Shown one piece after another: positions 1 to 8,088 of a stretch of 39,950 nt of DNA (its first letter is position 1; every line of letters begins with the position of its first letter). The notes beneath the pieces were generated by a model. The model made no database searches. It saw only the letters and a list, made by a program, of their open reading frames with translations, and was not told where the DNA came from. This stretch comes from Anaerolineae bacterium. GTDB lineage: Bacteria; Desulfobacterota; Desulfobacteria; Desulfobacterales; ETH-SRB1. The stretch is from positions 1 through 39,950 of the forward strand of contig DATKWZ010000028.1 in the NCBI GenBank assembly GCA_035529315.1, written 5' to 3'. Position numbers and translations under genes: made by a program.

Positions 1-1
1 A

Positions 2-187
2 AAGGATTTTTACGAAAACGGCCGCAGCATCGGGTCCCTGCGCCTGCCCACGATCATCGTCCAGGAGGGAGGATACCGCACTCGGTCGCTGGGCGCTAAT
101 GTTTCTCACTTTCTCTTGGGACTCTGGGAGGGCTTCAACGGAATACCCCTGCAGACGGGGAAGCAAAAACCCCTTAAAGATTCGTAA
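2..187 (+). CDS. Histone deacetylase / acetylpolyamine aminohydrolase family protein, C-terminal end (5' truncated)
   Basis: The window opens inside an ORF whose last 61 codons are visible, ending at TAA 185-187. The text LPTIIVQEGGY, followed by LGANVSHFLLGLWEGF, matches the C-terminal part of class II histone-deacetylase-fold enzymes such as acetylpolyamine aminohydrolases, where the QEGGY segment carries the active-site Gly-Gly-Tyr. These zinc enzymes remove acetyl groups from polyamines or other small amides in the cytoplasm; the substrate cannot be told from the tail alone. The piece is GC-rich compared with the genes from 1.5 kb onward. The catalytic His and metal ligands lie off the window, so the family call rests on this C-terminal motif only. 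Confidence 0.75.
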   Translation, partial: KDFYENGRSIGSLRLPTIIVQEGGYRTRSLGANVSHFLLGLWEGFNGIPLQTGKQKPLKDS

Positions 188-483
188 GGGATTGCACCTC
201 GCGTGCGGCGGGGCACGTATATTCCTTGATCTCGCCGTCGTAATCCATTAGTATTGGACATAAAAGGGGTTGGTTCCAAAACGGTTTGGCAACATAGTAT
301 AAAGGGGATAGGCTTTTTGTATATCAAGACAGCCAGACTTGATGCACTCGGTGCCTTACATCATATTATGGGCCGGGGGCGTTCCGCCACGCTACATTCT
401 GCTTTTGTCGTCAAGTAAGCTTGATCGTCAAGAAAAACCAAAGGCTATAAAAACCACCCTCAGCTAAAATATGAGTTTCAACA
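188..483. other. Intergenic stretch with no recognisable gene
   Basis: About 300 bases follow the deacetylase-like gene and contain no convincing coding frame. The minus-strand frame across 106-327 overlaps the real coding end and has no family resemblance. Composition changes from GC-rich near 200-420 to AT-rich after about 420. A short direct repeat (cttgatcgtcaag-like) lies at about 405-432. No clear terminator hairpin was found. Confidence 0.5.
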
Positions 484-630
484 TTGATGGTCTCGTAAAA
501 AGTCATTCCCTAAGTCATTGCGAGGAGTGCAACGACGAAGCAATTTAATAAATATAGGCACTTAACTTATACGAGATTGCTTCGCTTCGTTCGCAATGAC
601 ATGTTTTTCAACTTTTTACGAATTCATCAA
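484..630. repeat. REP/MITE-like palindromic element with terminal inverted repeats
   Basis: The left end TTGATGGTCTCGTAAAAAGT (484-503) is matched in inverted orientation by ACTTTTTACGAATTCATCAA (611-630): 20-bp arms with a few mismatches at the variable triplet. Inside is a second inverted pair: GTCATTGCGAGGAG through GACGAAGCAAT (514-544) against ATTGCTTCG through CGCAATGAC (576-600). The inner GTCATTGCGAGGAG palindrome is a type I know as widespread in intergenic DNA of many bacteria. The element encodes nothing. It could form a cruciform or RNA hairpin and is probably moved in trans. Related copies lie near 1245, 8935, 24364 and 30244. Confidence 0.75.
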
Positions 631-783
631 CATTTATTAAACAAATTAAAACAACGAAATATTAATACTTACAATGTGGTAAGTAAAATTGAAATAATTG
701 AGGATCATCCTGTGTTTATTGAAATATCGGGTGATATAAAAAGCTGGGAAATTAAGAATATAATTAAGTTGGCTGTGCAATAA
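577..783 (+). CDS. Hypothetical short ORF starting inside the repeat (doubtful)
   Basis: A 68-codon frame opens at a TTG inside the palindromic element; an ATG at 601 would give 60 codons. The part outside the repeat (KIEIIEDHPVFIEISG and following) looks protein-like and acidic/hydrophobic, but I recognise no family. No ribosome binding site precedes either start. It may be the 3' remnant of a gene cut by the repeat rather than an expressed gene. Confidence 0.2.
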   Translation: MLRFVRNDMFFNFLRIHQHLLNKLKQRNINTYNVVSKIEIIEDHPVFIEISGDIKSWEIKNIIKLAVQ

Positions 784-791
784 GTGCTTCT

Positions 792-1214
792 TTATTTTAC
801 AAACTGCTCATTCTTTCGATATGCCAAATCCTGACTTTTAGCCACTAATTCCCCTGTTTGCTCATCGCGCACAGTTATGTCATACAAAGCCATCCTTGCT
901 CCTGCATGTTTTTCATTTGCCTCTGCAACCAGCTTGTCTCCTGCTTTGGTGGCCTTCAAAAAGCTGATGCTGACATTTAAGGCGACCGCCATAAGCCCGT
1001 GAGAATTGCTCGCGGCTGCAAATGCCACGTCACCTAACGCAAAAATCACACCGCCATGAGTGGTACCGTGAAAATTTGTCATCTCCTCGGTTACAGTAAG
1101 TGAAACCCGGCTGTGACCGGGCTCTATAATTTCAATTTTCGCTCCCAAATATGCGGCAAACGGATCTTTCTGAATGTATTTATTGATAGCTTGCCGACGG
1201 ATAGTGTCGTTCAT
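792..1214 (-). CDS. PaaI-family hotdog-fold thioesterase
   Basis: A 140-aa protein with the hotdog thioesterase core: NFHGTTHGGVIFALGDVAFA (about residues 45-64) carries the HGG signature of the PaaI/4-hydroxybenzoyl-CoA thioesterase group, followed by the usual SISFLKATKAGDKLVAEA strand. Such enzymes hydrolyse acyl-CoA thioesters, often phenylacetyl-CoA derivatives or stalled intermediates, in the cytoplasm. The start at 1214 is preceded by GGAGG five bases upstream, an ideal ribosome binding site. The frame stays open 29 codons further, but that extension is encoded by a repeat element and is rejected. No aromatic degradation genes are adjacent, so the specific substrate is unknown. Confidence 0.88.
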   Translation of the reverse strand: MNDTIRRQAINKYIQKDPFAAYLGAKIEIIEPGHSRVSLTVTEEMTNFHGTTHGGVIFALGDVAFAAASNSHGLMAVALNVSISFLKATKAGDKLVAEANEKHAGARMALYDITVRDEQTGELVAKSQDLAYRKNEQFVK

Positions 1215-1244
1215 TAATTCCTCCAACAGTAAGTGAAACCATAT

Positions 1245-1332
1245 TGAGACCTTTGAAAGATTAACTTTGAAGTCATTGCAAAGAGCAAAGCAATGCAGCA
1301 ATCTCCTTTCTTGTCCGATCCAAAAGGTCTCG
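1245..1332. repeat. REP-like inverted-repeat element, shorter copy
   Basis: The left end TGAGACCTTTGAA (1245-1257) is the same as the end of the element at 24364. A GTCATTGCAAAGAGC-type inner half follows (1272-1306), and the right end CCAAAAGGTCTC (1320-1331) is inverted to the left end. It sits directly upstream of the minus-strand thioesterase gene, so it lies in that gene's 5' region and could affect its transcription. Confidence 0.6.
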
Positions 1333-1511
1333 TTGCCTTAAAACAAAAAAATATGGCAGAAATCAGAAAAAACGTAAAGAATATTCAGCAAAGCGTTTCC
1401 TAAGCGAAGTTCCCGATATAGACTTGTAAACTAAAAAAACATTCCGAAAGCGTGCAGACAAGTTTTTGGGAACTTTATCTATCTGAATTTTTATGCTATA
1501 AAAATATTATA

Positions 1512-2981
1512 ATGAAAATTCGCATAAAGAGACTAAAACCTGGCCTGATTGCAGCTATACTTTGCGGTTTACTTTTTATGTTTCTTTTAAGTATCCGCTT
1601 AGATTTTTTTCAGAAAGAGACTCATTATATCCCTTCTGCTTTGGATACCGTAAAAATATCTGAAAATGAAAGATGGATGAATATCTTCCATCAAGACAGG
1701 AAGATAGGATATGCTTACCGCTCCTTTAAGCCGGAAAAAAATGGGTATTTCCTGTCGGAATCTGTTTACATGCGGATCAATACTATTGGCACGGTAGAAG
1801 ATATTTATATCCAGACTAAGGGAAAACTCCATTCTGATCTTACATTGGCCTCATTTGCTTTTGATTTAAGGTCCAACATCTTTCATTTTAAGTGCCGCGG
1901 GAAGGTCGAAGGTGAAGTGCTTACTGTTTTTATTGGCGAACAAAGGTCGGAAATTCCAATAGGCAAAAAACTATATCTAACCGACGTGGTTATGGAAGCA
2001 GCATGGATTTCAGGCCTGGAACCCGATAAGACCGAAACATTTCTTGTGTTTGATCCGACCATCATGGGACAGTGGTCCGTTTGTGTCACCATGGTGGGCC
2101 GCGAAACACTGAACATCATGGGGCGCAGACAAAATACAAAGAGAGTTTCTATCGATTTTATGGGAGCTTCCCATACAGCCTGGATAGGAGAAGATGGAAG
2201 CGTTGTCCAGGAAGAGGGTTTTATGGGAATAAAACTAAAAAAGGTTTCCAGAAATGAGGCGTTAACCGATCTGCCAGTAGTTCCAAGCCAGGATCTTACG
2301 GAAATGGCTTCTGTTGCCTCCAATGTGCCTATAGACCGGGCAGATGAACTTATAATGCTTTGTTTGGAAATAACCGGCATCAAAGAGAACCTCTTTTTAG
2401 ACGGTGGAAGACAGACTTTTGAAAATGGAATATTGACTATCCGTAAAGAGGATATTCCAAAGCCGTCAGATATTCATGTGGGTGATAAAGAAAGTTTAAT
2501 AAAGAGCCGCTTGCAAGAGCCCACTCCATTTATCCAGTCCGACCATCCAAAAGTACGAAAAAAAGTATCTGAAATCATATCTAAAGATGATCTTCCATTG
2601 GCCAAAGCCCGAAAACTTATTGCCTGGATTTATGAAAATATTGAAAAGCGTCCTGTTTTGTCGGTTCCCAATGCTCTGGAGACGCTGGAAAACCGTATGG
2701 GAGACTGTAACGAACATGCTGTTCTTCTGGCGGCCATGGCCAGAGCTGCCGGTATTCCTGCTCAGATAGAAGCCGGACTCGTATATGCAAGGGGACGCTT
2801 TTACTATCATGCCTGGAATGTTCTTTATCTTGGCAAGTGGATTACCGTTGATTCCCTCATGGGTCAGATCCCCGCGGATGTAACCCATATCCGTCTCGTA
2901 CGCGGAGAGCCAGACCGCCAGATCGATTTAATTGGAGTGATAGGAAAGGTAAAACTTGAAATTTTGGAGCAGTCAAGATGA
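1512..2981 (+). CDS. Membrane-anchored transglutaminase-like domain protein
   Basis: A 489-aa protein. An N-terminal basic stretch and one hydrophobic segment (about residues 10-30) suggest a single membrane anchor with the rest outside the cytoplasm. A long unrecognised region of about 330 residues follows, then a transglutaminase-like core: Cys399 in RMGDCNEHA, His433 in FYYHAWN and Asp447 in TVDSL form the expected catalytic triad. Bacterial members act as cysteine proteases, peptide amidases or crosslinkers. The stop overlaps the ABC ATPase start (ATGA), so the two are translationally coupled. A GTG at 1452 would add 20 residues; the ATG at 1512 places the membrane segment at the usual position, but neither start has a strong ribosome binding site. 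Confidence 0.85.
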   Translation: MKIRIKRLKPGLIAAILCGLLFMFLLSIRLDFFQKETHYIPSALDTVKISENERWMNIFHQDRKIGYAYRSFKPEKNGYFLSESVYMRINTIGTVEDIYIQTKGKLHSDLTLASFAFDLRSNIFHFKCRGKVEGEVLTVFIGEQRSEIPIGKKLYLTDVVMEAAWISGLEPDKTETFLVFDPTIMGQWSVCVTMVGRETLNIMGRRQNTKRVSIDFMGASHTAWIGEDGSVVQEEGFMGIKLKKVSRNEALTDLPVVPSQDLTEMASVASNVPIDRADELIMLCLEITGIKENLFLDGGRQTFENGILTIRKEDIPKPSDIHVGDKESLIKSRLQEPTPFIQSDHPKVRKKVSEIISKDDLPLAKARKLIAWIYENIEKRPVLSVPNALETLENRMGDCNEHAVLLAAMARAAGIPAQIEAGLVYARGRFYYHAWNVLYLGKWITVDSLMGQIPADVTHIRLVRGEPDRQIDLIGVIGKVKLEILEQSR

Positions 2982-3712
2982 TCCAATTAAATAACCTGTC
3001 AAAACAATATGGAAAGTTAAAAGCCGTAACTCGGTTGAATCTTTCTGTGTCTTCAGGAGAGATATTCGGATTTATCGGCCCAAACGGCGCAGGGAAAACC
3101 ACTACCATACAGATGATGGCTGGTCTGCTGGAGCCAACAGAAGGTTCTGTAATCATAGATGGAATAGATATGGCAGCTCAGCCGGAAAAGGCCAAAAAGA
3201 AAATAGGACTGATACCGGACAGGCCGTTTTTGTATGAGAAGCTTACAGGCATGGAGTTTTTGAGGTTTACAGCAGATCTTTACAATATTGAGCAGGAATC
3301 TTTTTTGGAAAAAACGGAAAGCCTGTTGAATATGTTTTCCATTTTCGACCATGCTCATGAATTGATCGAATCCTATTCTCACGGCATGAAGCAGCGTCTC
3401 GTCATGTCATCGGTTCTTTTGCATGATCCACCTTTGATCATCGTGGATGAACCAATGGTGGGACTTGATCCAAGAGGCGCCAAAATGGTCAGAAATCTTT
3501 TTTGCAGCCTTGCTGAAAAAGGAACTACTATTTTCATGTCTACCCACACACTGCGATTGGCCGAAGACGTGTGCAGCCGTATCGGCATTATCAACAAGGG
3601 GGCTTTGATTGCCACAGGAACCATCGCTGATTTGAAACATGCGGCACATGTGGGAGAAGCGGATCTGGAAGAAGTTTTTTTCCGGTTAACAGAGGTGGAG
3701 GCTCAAAACTGA
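2978..3712 (+). CDS. ABC transporter ATP-binding protein
   Basis: A 244-aa ABC ATPase of the ABC-2/drug-export type. Walker A GPNGAGKTT is at about residues 34-42, the signature ESYSHGMKQRL at about 131-141, Walker B LIIVDEP at about 153-159 and the switch His in STHTLRLAEDV. It would power a membrane partner, most likely the next gene, whose reading frame overlaps its stop codon. The four-base overlap with the transglutaminase gene makes a three-gene unit. The C-terminal end is short, as in family members that lack a regulatory domain. The cargo is unknown. Confidence 0.93.
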   Translation: MIQLNNLSKQYGKLKAVTRLNLSVSSGEIFGFIGPNGAGKTTTIQMMAGLLEPTEGSVIIDGIDMAAQPEKAKKKIGLIPDRPFLYEKLTGMEFLRFTADLYNIEQESFLEKTESLLNMFSIFDHAHELIESYSHGMKQRLVMSSVLLHDPPLIIVDEPMVGLDPRGAKMVRNLFCSLAEKGTTIFMSTHTLRLAEDVCSRIGIINKGALIATGTIADLKHAAHVGEADLEEVFFRLTEVEAQN

Positions 3713-5394
3713 AGGTAGTTACTCTCTTAAAACCCCGTTTTTGGTCTTTCAAAAACGTTGGTTTCTTAAAAAAGATAAATGCCGGGTTTTTTCTGATTGC
3801 CGGAATCGGTCTGATTTTCTGGGCAGGTATCTTTGCCGTATCATATCGGATTCTAATCTATTTCCAGCAGATTGAGGATATTGGCGATATTCTTGCCTAC
3901 AAACTCCTTTCCATGGCTTTGCTTACATTTTTTTCTCTTTTGATTTTCAGTTCTATACTTACATCATTATCTAAGTTATATTTAAGTAAAGATTTAGCCC
4001 TGGTTCATTCCATGCCTGTTCGCGTTGAGAAGATTTTTTTTGCCCGGTGGATCGAAAGCACCATGGATAGTTCATGGATGGTTATAGTCTACGCTGTACC
4101 TGTTTTTGTTGCCTATGGCATAGTATATCATGCAGGTCTTTTTTTCTATGTAGATATGGTTCTTGTTCTTGCTCTTCTTTGCATTATAGCTTCTGCTTTA
4201 AGCTCTCTTGTTATTTTGCCGGCTGTTTTTGTCCTTCCCCCGAGTCGGATAAGAAGCATTTTCGTATTCTTGGGCCTTGCTGTTTTAATAACCCTCTATA
4301 TAACCTTTCGCCTTTTGAGACCGGAACGCCTGGTAAATCCTGAAACCTTTTCATCGCTTCTTGTCTATATACAGGATTTAAGCGCTCCTTCATCTCCTTT
4401 GCTTCCAAGCACCTGGGCCTTTGACAGTTTGAAGGCTGCTCTTTCAGGAGATATAAAAAACGCTCTCTTTCATGTAGCCCTGTCGTTGAGCTGCGCTGCA
4501 TTCCTGATTTTCGTAAATCTCCTGGTAGCCAGAGCTGTCTATTTCAAAGGGTTTTCCAAAACTTGTGCATCAATGTCCAGGCTTTTTCAGACCCAAAGCA
4601 AGGGGCTTGACCGGTTATTTTCTTTTTTGTCAGGTCCGACGCGAGCCTTTGTCGTAAAAGAGGTAAAGACTTTTTGGAGAGACCAGACCCAGTGGTCACA
4701 AATTTTTCTCATACTTGCGCTTATCATTATTTATGTTTATAATTTTTCAGTCCTTCCGCTGGACAAATCTCCTATCAAAACAGCCTATCTGCAAAATCTG
4801 TTCTCCTTTTTAAACATGGCCCTGGCAGCCTTTGTTCTTACAGCGTTGACAGCACGTTTCAGCTTTCCTTCGGTCAGCATGGAGGGAAGCTCCTTCTGGA
4901 TTGTCCGGTCAAGTCCCATTTCCATCAGTACTTTTTTGTGGATCAAGTTTTTTATCTATCTTTTTCCGTTTTTAATCCTTTCCGAAATTCTGATTGTAGT
5001 AACCAACCTGCTTTTGGACGTCTTTCCTTTCATGATGTACCTTTCCGCAATTACAATCTTTTTTCTGACACCAGGAGTAGTTGCAATGGGAATCGGTCTG
5101 GGGGCCGCCTATCCTGATTTTGCCTCTGAAAATCCAGCCCAGTCTGTCACCAGCTTTGGCGGGCTCGTTTTCATGACCATTTCGGCTATCTACATCGGAG
5201 TCGTGACTATTCTTGAAGCAGGGCCGGTCTACATGATTTTTATGGCGGGTTTACAGGGACACAGCCTGTCTTGTTTTCAGTGGATTTGGGTGATCGGATC
5301 TTTTTCTACGGCTTTTGTACTAAGCATACTGGCAATAGTTTTGCCGATGAGGTTTGGAGAGAAGAGATTAAGTTTTTTAACTGGGTTGAATTGA
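3709..5394 (+). CDS. ABC transporter membrane protein (putative ABC_tran_2/PF16949-like), CTG start
   Basis: A roughly 561-aa polytopic membrane protein with at least ten hydrophobic segments and a YLSKDLALVHSMPV segment typical of the large putative ABC-2 type permeases. The first ATG (3913) is clearly not the start: the frame is open and well conserved in character upstream (VVTLLKPRFWSFKNVGFLKK, then a hydrophobic helix). No ATG, GTG or TTG exists there. A CTG at 3709 sits seven bases after GGTGGAGG (3694-3701), and its last two bases are the first two of the upstream TGA stop. CTG initiation by stop-start coupling is the simplest reading; a sequencing error in an ATG is the alternative. 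It is the likely membrane partner of the preceding ATPase. Confidence 0.85.
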   Translation: MKVVTLLKPRFWSFKNVGFLKKINAGFFLIAGIGLIFWAGIFAVSYRILIYFQQIEDIGDILAYKLLSMALLTFFSLLIFSSILTSLSKLYLSKDLALVHSMPVRVEKIFFARWIESTMDSSWMVIVYAVPVFVAYGIVYHAGLFFYVDMVLVLALLCIIASALSSLVILPAVFVLPPSRIRSIFVFLGLAVLITLYITFRLLRPERLVNPETFSSLLVYIQDLSAPSSPLLPSTWAFDSLKAALSGDIKNALFHVALSLSCAAFLIFVNLLVARAVYFKGFSKTCASMSRLFQTQSKGLDRLFSFLSGPTRAFVVKEVKTFWRDQTQWSQIFLILALIIIYVYNFSVLPLDKSPIKTAYLQNLFSFLNMALAAFVLTALTARFSFPSVSMEGSSFWIVRSSPISISTFLWIKFFIYLFPFLILSEILIVVTNLLLDVFPFMMYLSAITIFFLTPGVVAMGIGLGAAYPDFASENPAQSVTSFGGLVFMTISAIYIGVVTILEAGPVYMIFMAGLQGHSLSCFQWIWVIGSFSTAFVLSILAIVLPMRFGEKRLSFLTGLN

Positions 5395-5557
5395 AATCAA
5401 GAGACGCCGTATCGGCCGATATAAGATGTTTTTCTATTGGTTTCAGATAATTACGATATAATTGGCTAAATTTTAATGGAAATATAACAAATTTACTTTT
5501 GCAACCCCTGCTGTTATTTGTTATGAATATAATAGATGCTGTCTATAAAATATTTTT

Positions 5558-5589
5558 TCTCTGTGTTCTCTGTGAACTCTGTGGTAAAT
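5558..5589. repeat. CTGTGT-rich short dispersed repeat
   Basis: A phased run of ctgtgtt / ctctgtga / ctctgtgg motifs lies in the gap between the ABC permease and the Trm112-like gene. A similar run occurs at 9008-9039 before icd, and a looser one at 20841-20867. The rest of this 257-base gap shows no gene. Confidence 0.4.
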
Positions 5590-5651
5590 ATTCGCTGAGA
5601 TTATCTTCGCGGCAACTCACAACAAATATTGTAAAATAAACGGAGGAAATT

Positions 5652-5825
5652 ATGGCTGTCAGTCAGGAGCTTCTTGATATTCTGGCCTGTCCCAAGTGCA
5701 AGGGGGACATATATCTAAACAAAACCAAAGACGGGCTTATATGTGATAGCTGTCGGCTTTTATATGAAATAAAAGATGATATTCCGATTATGCTTATCGA
5801 TGAAGCCAAACCCATAGAAACTTAA
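5652..5825 (+). CDS. Trm112-family zinc-ribbon-like small protein
   Basis: A 57-aa protein preceded by a strong GGAGG site seven bases before its ATG. It has two Cys pairs, LACPKCKG (residues 13 and 16) and CDSC (31 and 34), and the ending DIPIML, which is the classic Trm112/YcaR pattern. Members bind and stabilise methyltransferases or act as small adaptor proteins. In many bacteria the gene sits beside LPS or RNA-modification genes. Here it leads the DUF4416-YicC-RemA-Gmk-RlmB run; the RlmB methyltransferase is in the same group but no link is shown. Confidence 0.88.
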   Translation: MAVSQELLDILACPKCKGDIYLNKTKDGLICDSCRLLYEIKDDIPIMLIDEAKPIET

Positions 5826-5836
5826 ACCTAAACAAA

Positions 5837-6355
5837 ATGAGCATACCTCAACCCCCTGAATCTGCGAAACTTGTTGTCAGCCTTTTTTTAAAGGAAAAGG
5901 ATATTGTTGTTGATGTGGCAAAAGACCTTTCCGATAAATTAGGCCCCGTTGATATGGTAAGCTCATGGTTACCGTTTGACTATACCAAATATTACGAGAC
6001 TGAAATGGGGTCTCCCCTGTTCCGGCGGATTTTTGCATTTAAAAACCTAATAAAACAAAGCGCTCTGGCCAAGATAAAACTTGCAACAAACAATATTGAG
6101 CATAAATACTCAAAAAAGGGCAAACGCATGGTCAACCTTGATCCCGGCTATATGATTAAATCAAAGTTTGTTCTTGCCACAGGAAAAAACTACTCCCACA
6201 GAATCTATATCGGCAAGGGAATTTATGCGGACTTGACACTGATTTATACAAAAGGCTTGTTTCAAAAGCTTGCCTGGACATATCCTGACTATTCCGATAA
6301 AATAATGCTTAACCACCTTAATTTAATACGCAACAAATATCTAAGAGACTTGTAA
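5837..6355 (+). CDS. DUF4416 family protein
   Basis: A 172-aa cytoplasmic protein, 11 bases after the Trm112-like gene. The features VSSWLPFDYTKYYETEMG, LDPGYMIKSKFVLATGKNYSHRIYIGKGIYAD and AWTYPDYSD (read in pieces) are those I associate with DUF4416, a family of unknown function common in Desulfobacterota, Thermodesulfobacteria and related anaerobes. No catalytic motif is evident and there is no signal peptide or membrane segment. Its place between Trm112 and YicC in one transcription unit hints at RNA or translation-related work, but that is inference from context. Confidence 0.82.
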   Translation: MSIPQPPESAKLVVSLFLKEKDIVVDVAKDLSDKLGPVDMVSSWLPFDYTKYYETEMGSPLFRRIFAFKNLIKQSALAKIKLATNNIEHKYSKKGKRMVNLDPGYMIKSKFVLATGKNYSHRIYIGKGIYADLTLIYTKGLFQKLAWTYPDYSDKIMLNHLNLIRNKYLRDL

Positions 6356-6368
6356 GGAATAATAAATA

Positions 6369-7250
6369 ATGATAAAAAGCATGACCGCCTTTGCAAGAGC
6401 TGAAAACACACAAGATAAGCTGACCGCTGTAATCGACATCCGGTCTTATAACAGTAAATTCCTTGATATTGCCTTGCATATCCCGCAGAAATATATGTGT
6501 CTTGAAGACAGGATTAAGCGCCTTGTTTCAGACAGCCTGGAGAGGGGACGCATTGAGATTAGGGCACAGATCATTGATGTTTCTGAAGCAGCGGAAGCCT
6601 TTGGGGTCAATGAACCAAAGGCGGATGCGTATTATAACGCCCTTATTCAATTGAAAAACAGATTAAATATTGATACGGAAATCCCGCTTGATATTATGGC
6701 GAATGTCGCCGGCATTATAAAACCGCTTGAAAATACAAGCGATATTGAAGGTTGCTGGGCTGTTGTAAAGGATTGCACAAGCAACGCGCTTGATGAACTT
6801 TGTTTAATGCGACAAAAGGAAGGGGACTTTATCGCCGGAGATATTGCAGGCCGCCTTGATTATATAGAAAAAACCGCCGGGCAAATAGCCAAAAAATCAG
6901 ATGAGCTTTTACCCCTGTACAAGGATCGCCTCAGGGAACGCATACAGGCTTTAACAAAAGGTCTGGTGGAGCTGGATACAGGAAGGATAGCACAGGAAGC
7001 GGCCTTTTTAGCCGACAGAAGCGATATTTCCGAGGAAATCGCAAGGGTTGCCAGCCATATAAATCAGTTTCGATCCATCATGGATTCAAACGAATCCTCG
7101 GGTAGAAAACTCATTTTTTTACTCCAGGAATTTAACCGGGAATTCAATACAATGGGATCCAAGACAGGAAGCGCGGATGCGGCATACATGATTGTCGACA
7201 TCAAGGCAGAGCTTGAAAAAATACGGGAACAGTTGCAAAATGTGGAATAA
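6369..7250 (+). CDS. yicC: YicC family endoribonuclease-like protein
   Basis: A 293-aa protein opening MIKSMTAFARAE, the near-invariant start of YicC, and ending with the conserved block HINQFRSIMDSNESSGRKL, LQEFNREFNTMGSK and IKAELEKIREQLQN. YicC proteins are endoribonucleases or RNase adaptors that affect small RNA turnover in stationary phase. Length matches the family (about 290). AAGGA lies about 10 bases before the ATG. It is followed after 17 bases by the RemA-like gene and then gmk, an order conserved widely in bacteria. Confidence 0.95.
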   Translation: MIKSMTAFARAENTQDKLTAVIDIRSYNSKFLDIALHIPQKYMCLEDRIKRLVSDSLERGRIEIRAQIIDVSEAAEAFGVNEPKADAYYNALIQLKNRLNIDTEIPLDIMANVAGIIKPLENTSDIEGCWAVVKDCTSNALDELCLMRQKEGDFIAGDIAGRLDYIEKTAGQIAKKSDELLPLYKDRLRERIQALTKGLVELDTGRIAQEAAFLADRSDISEEIARVASHINQFRSIMDSNESSGRKLIFLLQEFNREFNTMGSKTGSADAAYMIVDIKAELEKIREQLQNVE

Positions 7251-7267
7251 AAAAATAAGAGGTTAAT

Positions 7268-7522
7268 ATGGAAAAAATTTTACTTAATATAGGATTCGGG
7301 AATTCTGTGGCTGCTGAACGGATTGTAGCCATTGTCGCCCCCAATTCAGCACCAATGAAGCGGCTTAAAGATGAAGCAAGGGACAACAAACATCTTGTTG
7401 ATGTGACACATGGCCGCAAAACCCGTTCTATTATTGTCATGGACAGCAACCACATTATACTTTCAGCTATTCAGGCGGAAACAATGGCTCAACGATATGC
7501 CAGCCTTAAGGAATCGAAATAG
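7268..7522 (+). CDS. remA: RemA/DUF370 family regulatory protein
   Basis: An 84-aa protein beginning [14 protein letters not shown] with [41 protein letters not shown] and QAETMAQRY, the standard sequence of the DUF370/RemA family. In Bacillus, RemA is a DNA-binding activator of matrix and osmoprotection genes; the function in proteobacteria is not established. The AAGAGG site lies six bases before the ATG. The yicC-remA-gmk order is a conserved cluster, so co-transcription is likely. Confidence 0.93.
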   Translation: MEKILLNIGFGNSVAAERIVAIVAPNSAPMKRLKDEARDNKHLVDVTHGRKTRSIIVMDSNHIILSAIQAETMAQRYASLKESK

Positions 7523-7528
7523 GTTGTT

Positions 7529-8080
7529 ATGAGAAAGCTTTTTATTATTTCAGCGCCGTCAGGAGCCGGCAAAACAACCCTTTGCCGGGAAGCGCTAAAA
7601 CGGTTTAAGGACATAACCTTTTCTATATCCTGCACAACAAGAAAGCCCCGCAACGGAGAGCAAGATGGAATTGACTATTATTTTATAACAAAAGAGGAAT
7701 TTAAAAGGAAAATTGAAAACAACAAATGGGCGGAATGGGCAGAGGTTTACGGCAATTTTTACGGCACCTCGGCAGAATTTCTGGATACCTGTTTATCATC
7801 AGGAAAGAGTATACTCCTTGATATAGATGTTCAGGGAACCATACAGATCAAAAAGCGATATCCTGACAGTATTACAATTTTCATCATGCCTCCTTCATTG
7901 GAAGCGCTGAAAACCCGTCTGGAATCAAGAGGCACCGACACCAGGCAGGTTATTGAAAAACGTCTTGAAGCTGCAAAAAAAGAAATTGAAAAAAAGGATC
8001 TTTATCGCCATGTTATTATTAACGATCAGCTGTCAAGGGCTGTTTCCGAGCTAATCGAAATCATAGAAAGCTATTGCTAA
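7529..8080 (+). CDS. gmk: Guanylate kinase
   Basis: A 183-aa P-loop kinase converting GMP and ATP to GDP and ADP. The Walker A is SAPSGAGKTTL (residues 8-18), followed by the GMP-binding block SCTTRKPRNGEQDGIDYYF and LLDIDVQGTIQIKK. IIIN-type residues (VIINDQL) near the end belong to the lid and core. It is slightly shorter than the E. coli protein because the C-terminal helix is trimmed, within the range of the family. It starts six bases after remA and its stop lies nine bases before the rlmB start, so all are likely one operon. Confidence 0.96.
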   Translation: MRKLFIISAPSGAGKTTLCREALKRFKDITFSISCTTRKPRNGEQDGIDYYFITKEEFKRKIENNKWAEWAEVYGNFYGTSAEFLDTCLSSGKSILLDIDVQGTIQIKKRYPDSITIFIMPPSLEALKTRLESRGTDTRQVIEKRLEAAKKEIEKKDLYRHVIINDQLSRAVSELIEIIESYC

Positions 8081-8088
8081 GCCGCAAC

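Noticed and set aside
484..630. CRISPR-like repeat
   Set aside because: The inverted repeats are a single palindromic element, with no regular direct repeats and spacers and no cas genes in the window.
1215..1301. N-terminal 29-residue extension of the thioesterase
   Set aside because: It is encoded by the REP-like element, while the ATG at 1214 has a perfect ribosome binding site.
1883..2383. Long minus-strand ORF (166 codons) opposite the transglutaminase gene
   Set aside because: It is a mirror of a well-supported gene with catalytic motifs, has no family resemblance and is Ser/Thr/Pro-rich as antisense frames often are.
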